Source: Rhizophagus clarus
Lineage: Eukaryota > Glomeromycota > Glomeromycetes > Glomerales > Glomeraceae
Length of the DNA stretch: 64,000 nt
NCBI GenBank assembly: GCA_015698045.1
Contig: BLAL01000062.1
Span: 248,001-312,000 of the forward strand
Reading direction: 5' to 3'
Shown: one piece after another, positions 60,940 through 64,000 of the stretch
Position numbering within the stretch: the first letter of the stretch is position 1
Layout of the letters: every line of letters starts with the position of its first letter
The notes under the pieces: generated by a model
Told to the model about the DNA's origin: nothing
Databases searched by the model: none
Seen by the model: the letters and a program-made list of their open reading frames with translations, nothing else
Translations under genes and position numbers: made by a program

Positions 60940-62409
60940 ATCATAGTGCGTTACTTTTGCCACTTTTTTTTAAAAAGAAAATTATTAGACAAAAATTTTT
61001 TTTTTTTATAATTAATGATAAATAATAATAAAAATACTTTACACACCTACCCCTTTATCGAAATAAATAAATAATATTTTTTTGTAGACTATAGACTAGA
61101 CTCACTATAGAACAAAGAGCGCAGGCAATTATGATGATTGAGCGTGACTTTGCCTCAAAAGAAATTGCCGCTAAAATTGGTTGTGAAAGTCACACAACAA
61201 TACTAATGCTTAAAAAGAAGTACGAAGAAACTGAAAATGTGGAAAACAAGAAACGTTCAGGCCAATCACGAACGTTAAATGAGCGCTATGAACATACTAT
61301 TATAAGACGTTTGGCCAATGGAAAATGTTCTACCGCCATTTTATTAACAAAATCTTTACAAGTTAATGAAAATATTGAAGTCAGTGCTGACACCGTGTGT
61401 AGAATATTAAGGAGAAATAGTTTGGTTTCTAGGGTAAAGCATAAGAAGCCACTTTTGTCTAAAAAACATCGAGTCAAACAGCTTAATTTCGCCAAAAGGT
61501 TTAAGAATTGGACAATAAGCGACTGAAACAAGGTGGTATGGTTTGACGAGTCTAAATTTCAAATATTTAGGTCAGACAGACGTCAATATTGCTGGAAAAA
61601 ATCTGGAGAGCCACTTAAAAATGCTCATGTCAAACCTACAGTTAAGTTTGGTAGGGGTAGTGTTTTTGTATGGGGTGTTTCACTTCTCGTGGTATTAGTT
61701 TCCTATGTAGAATCAATGAAGGCCTTGATGCTGAACTTTATCGCCAAATATTGGATAAAGACCTCATGGAGATACTTCAGTATTATGAATTAAACGTTTC
61801 AGACATTATCTTTTAGTAAGACAATGATCTGAAACATACCGCTATTTTCACTAAGCAATAGTTTGATGATAATAATGTTGAGGTTCTTCCATGGCCACCT
61901 CAATCCCTGACTTAAACCCCATAGAACACCTCTGGAATGATGTAGACTGTCAACTTAGAATGTTAGACATCGAAATTAGGGAAAAGGAATCGTTGTGGGA
62001 ACATGTTTCTCAAATTTAGAATGAAATGGCATTGGAGACATGCACTAAACTAATTGAGACAATGCCGGAAAGAATCCAAGATGTTATTAATGCTAAAAGT
62101 GGTTATACAAGATGGTAAAAATATTTTTAGGATCTTTTTAGTAATATTTTTTTAGTTTTTTTTTTAAAAAAAACCTTAATTTTTATAATAATGCGAAATG
62201 TGCATAAATGATGCACCACGATTTTAATAAACATTATGTAAATAAAGTAAAACTGGTTTATTAAATATTACTAAATTTATTATATTTTTAATGCTTTTAC
62301 ACTATATTATATATAATATAAATATTATATTTATATACATTCATATTATCAATAAATATGTAATTTAACGTTTGATATTGGTATGGTGTATTACTTATGC
62401 GAACCACTG
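60940..62409 (+). mobile_element. Tc1/mariner-type element, decayed
   Basis: The right end, read inward on the minus strand, is CAGTGGTTCGCATAAGTAAT, starting just inside a TA (62410-62411), a common Tc1/mariner terminus. The left end is not certain; a weak match (TAGTGCGTTACTTTTG) lies at about 60945. It disrupts the outer transposase-like gene after NSHLNQVTKKV. Confidence 0.65.
61098..62118 (+). pseudogene. Tc1/mariner transposase with multiple nonsense codons
   Basis: The N-terminal helix-turn-helix (TIEQRAQAIMMIERDFASKE, AAKIGCESHTTILML) is followed by a second paired-type part, then VVWFDESKFQIFRSD with the first catalytic Asp, DND-x-KHTA with the second (61826-61845), and DLNPIEHLWNDVD with the final acidic residue. 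It ends GYTRW-stop at 62118. A TGA precedes NKVVWFDES, two stops replace the usual QQ before DND, and further TAG codons stand where Trp is expected (KQ-stop-FD, QI-stop-N). There are shifts near 61680 and 61895. It is inactive. Confidence 0.85.
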
Positions 62410-62411
62410 TA

Positions 62412-63330
62412 CTTTCTTTGTTACTTGATTTAAATGACTATTTTTTCTTAATTTGTCATATTCATCACAAATACCCGATTCTCTAGTTATAAAATTTTCA
62501 CATATTTTACTTCTAACGAAAAGAGTAGTTTTATCTAATATCCATATAGCATGTACATGTAAATAATTTTTAAGATCAGCACATCTCATTTTATCAAGAC
62601 TTTTTAGTCTAAGATTTGCTTTAATAATTTCTGGAAATAACTCTTTTATGGCTATATCAGTTCTAATTGATTCTCCAAATTCAGCTGGACTATTAAGCAC
62701 ATATTCTTGATATTTATCTTCATATAATCCTTTACATGCAACTTTTTTGATAATTATATTTTCCTCTTCAACTCTAATTTTTTTAGGTTTAAAAAAAACT
62801 TTAATACTTTGCTGTCCTTCATTACTGTACTTACAATTACTCAATTCACCATGCGTTGTAAGATTTTTATTTCTAAATTTTCAATCTAAACAGATTTCTT
62901 TACCACATTTACAATAAACCAATTCTGGTGTTATTTCTTCCATAAAATATTTATTAGCATGTAATTTATTTTGTAATTTATCTATGTCTGTTTGTAATAT
63001 GATTTTTTTACTACGTTTTCTCTTTTTTTTCTGTAAATTAATATTTATAACATTATCTTCAACATCTTCAACTATAACATTATCTTCAACTATAACATCA
63101 TCTTCATCTTCAATTATAATATCGTCTTCATTATCATTAACCATAGCATTATTATCTTTTCTCATTTTTTCATTGATTATTTTTTCATTTTGTTCTGTAT
63201 TTATTTCATCTAATTTTTCAACTAAATCATATTCTAAAAAATCAAAATCATCAGAATCGTATTCATCATCAGGTAAAAAATATTCTAAACTTGGAAAAGT
63301 AAAATTATTTTTGGAACTTTTAGCTCGCAT
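62412..63330 (-). pseudogene. N-terminal part of the outer element's transposase-like protein, BED-like zinc region
   Basis: The ATG at 63330 opens RAKSSKNNFTFPSLEYFLPD, a long Asp/Glu-rich stretch, a basic patch (QKKKRKRSKK) and a putative zinc motif CKCGKEICLD, stop, KFRNKNLTTHGELSNC, in which the stop (TGA at 62881-62883) replaces an expected Trp. It continues QQSIKVFFKPKKIRVEEENI, EFGESIRTDIAIKELFPEII and CDEYDKLRKNSHLNQVTKK, then enters the Tc1 terminus. The zinc-region pattern (C-x-C...W...N-x-x-x-H...C) resembles a BED-type finger. Apart from that stop the frame is open. Confidence 0.55.
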
Positions 63331-63632
63331 TTTTTAAAATAAAATCAAAAAAAATTTTTTTTTTTGATTATTTTTAACGTTTATATGGTATATATAAAGT
63401 AATCCCTTTAAAAATATATATATAATCGTTACTCACTATAGTAACAACCTAAAAATAAATCATAAGATCATTACCCATTTTATATAATAATGATCTGGCC
63501 CTTACCCAATTTAACAAATAACCTAAATCACGTTTATAATAATATTACCTGACTTAAGCAATAACAATTTTTGATTTTTTATAATAACTTTATCCAGTTT
63601 ACCGGTAACCTTTATATGAAGTTTCTGGGGTC

Positions 63633-64000
63633 TTAACACAATATAATAAGTAAATAACAATATAGATATTTAATGTTTTTTTTTTAGGTTTTTTTAATGA
63701 TTAATCAGATTATCTGGATAACTCAAGCATCAGTTAATCAGATTATTTGAATGATTTTATATAATTAAATTAAATTGATTAATAATTTTATACTGATTTG
63801 AACCTCTAGATAAAAGAAAAAATAAAAATAAAAGTAAAAATAAAATAAAAAAAAAGAAAAATAAAAGAAAAGTAAAAAGAAAAAAGGAATAAAATCAAAA
63901 ATAAAAAAAAAAAATAAAAAAAATTTGTTAGTAATAGAAATAAAGAAAAAAAGGAATGAAAATAAAACACTTATTTATTTTTAAAAAAATTTAAAAATTT
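63633..64000. other. Right-hand flank, AT-rich
   Basis: It contains ATCAGATTATCTGGATAACT-type text, as found in hAT subterminal regions near 24220 and 26280, then a long A-rich AAATAAAAAT tract. It may be the start of another element that runs out of the window. Confidence 0.4.

Larger units (their letters stand above)
48387..63632. mobile_element. 15-kb outer terminal-inverted-repeat element hosting several nested insertions
   Basis: Left end GACTCCAGAAACTATATATA, then TAGGTTAT; the right end inverted is GACCCCAGAAACTTCATATA, then AAGGTTAC. Subterminal parts share TAACC/TTACCC repeats (48440-48600, 63430-63610). The element's own minus-strand gene runs from 63330 to 48623. The MULE (5.8 kb, with an hAT inside), a CACTA-type element, a Tc1/mariner copy and MITEs account for about 10.2 kb, leaving about 5 kb for the original element. 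I found no clear target-site duplication. Confidence 0.65.

Noticed and set aside
62984..63337. Ser/Thr/Phe-rich open frame on the plus strand
   Set aside because: It is the shadow of the acidic, Lys-rich minus-strand frame, which continues in conserved-looking sequence.

Overview
The window looks like nuclear DNA from a very AT-rich, intron-rich, transposon-rich fungus, most likely an arbuscular mycorrhizal fungus (Glomeromycotina, Rhizophagus-like). This is inferred from short GT-AG introns, long homopolymer runs in intergenic DNA, a fungal gene set (adenylosuccinate lyase, an Fta4-type kinetochore subunit, an ER-type membrane J protein, a Zn2Cys6 regulator) and the mix of transposon remnants. 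No search was run, so the species is an inference.

Host part, 1-14107. The left edge holds the 3' end of a poly(A)-tailed retroelement (1-600). Adenylosuccinate lyase (1114-2969, +, six exons, 482 aa) converges on an Fta4-like kinetochore gene (3038-4113, -, six exons). A membrane J-domain gene (4317-5491, -, three exons) follows. After 5.5 kb of low-complexity DNA comes a Zn2Cys6/fungal_trans regulator (11033-14107, -, three exons). These genes read cleanly once the introns are removed and look intact.

Transition, 14108-24080. I see no gene here, only microsatellites, homopolymers and, from about 20.5 kb, an extremely AT-rich block with a 0.5-kb fold-back element.

Transposon part, 24081-63632, is built by nested insertion. 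(a) Three copies of a roughly 2-kb poly(A) retroelement that encodes only an ORF1-like protein lie at 24081-27183, 27255-34365 and 34817-36709; two have 15-16 bp target-site duplications. The first is split by a 2.2-kb hAT-like element with a near-perfect 8-bp duplication. The second is split by a 5.1-kb inverted-repeat element whose Myb/SANT-like gene is in turn split by a LINE 3' fragment. (b) An 8.3-kb element with related ends (37113-45452) contains a 4.4-kb CACTA-type element (40539-44980). (c) A 15-kb inverted-repeat element (48387-63632) carries an unfamiliar minus-strand transposase-like gene. That gene is broken by a FLYWCH MULE (50748-56540, itself split by a nearly intact hAT at 51913-55255), by a CACTA-type element (57805-60683) and by a decayed Tc1/mariner copy ending at 62409.

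The most striking signal is a set of tandem mini-exon/intron arrays inside the otherwise non-coding TIR elements (24681-26200, 38876-40530, 42055-43640, 58250-59990, and a decayed one at 47750-48290). Each unit of about 110 bp has a 3' splice site, a 30-50 nt exon-like core, a GTAAG-type 5' splice site, a TACTAAC-like branch point and a pyrimidine tract. The same core recurs in hAT-like and CACTA-like elements, and several arrays sit next to CT-rich leaders. This is my best candidate for an undescribed system: transposon-borne, splice-competent repeat arrays.
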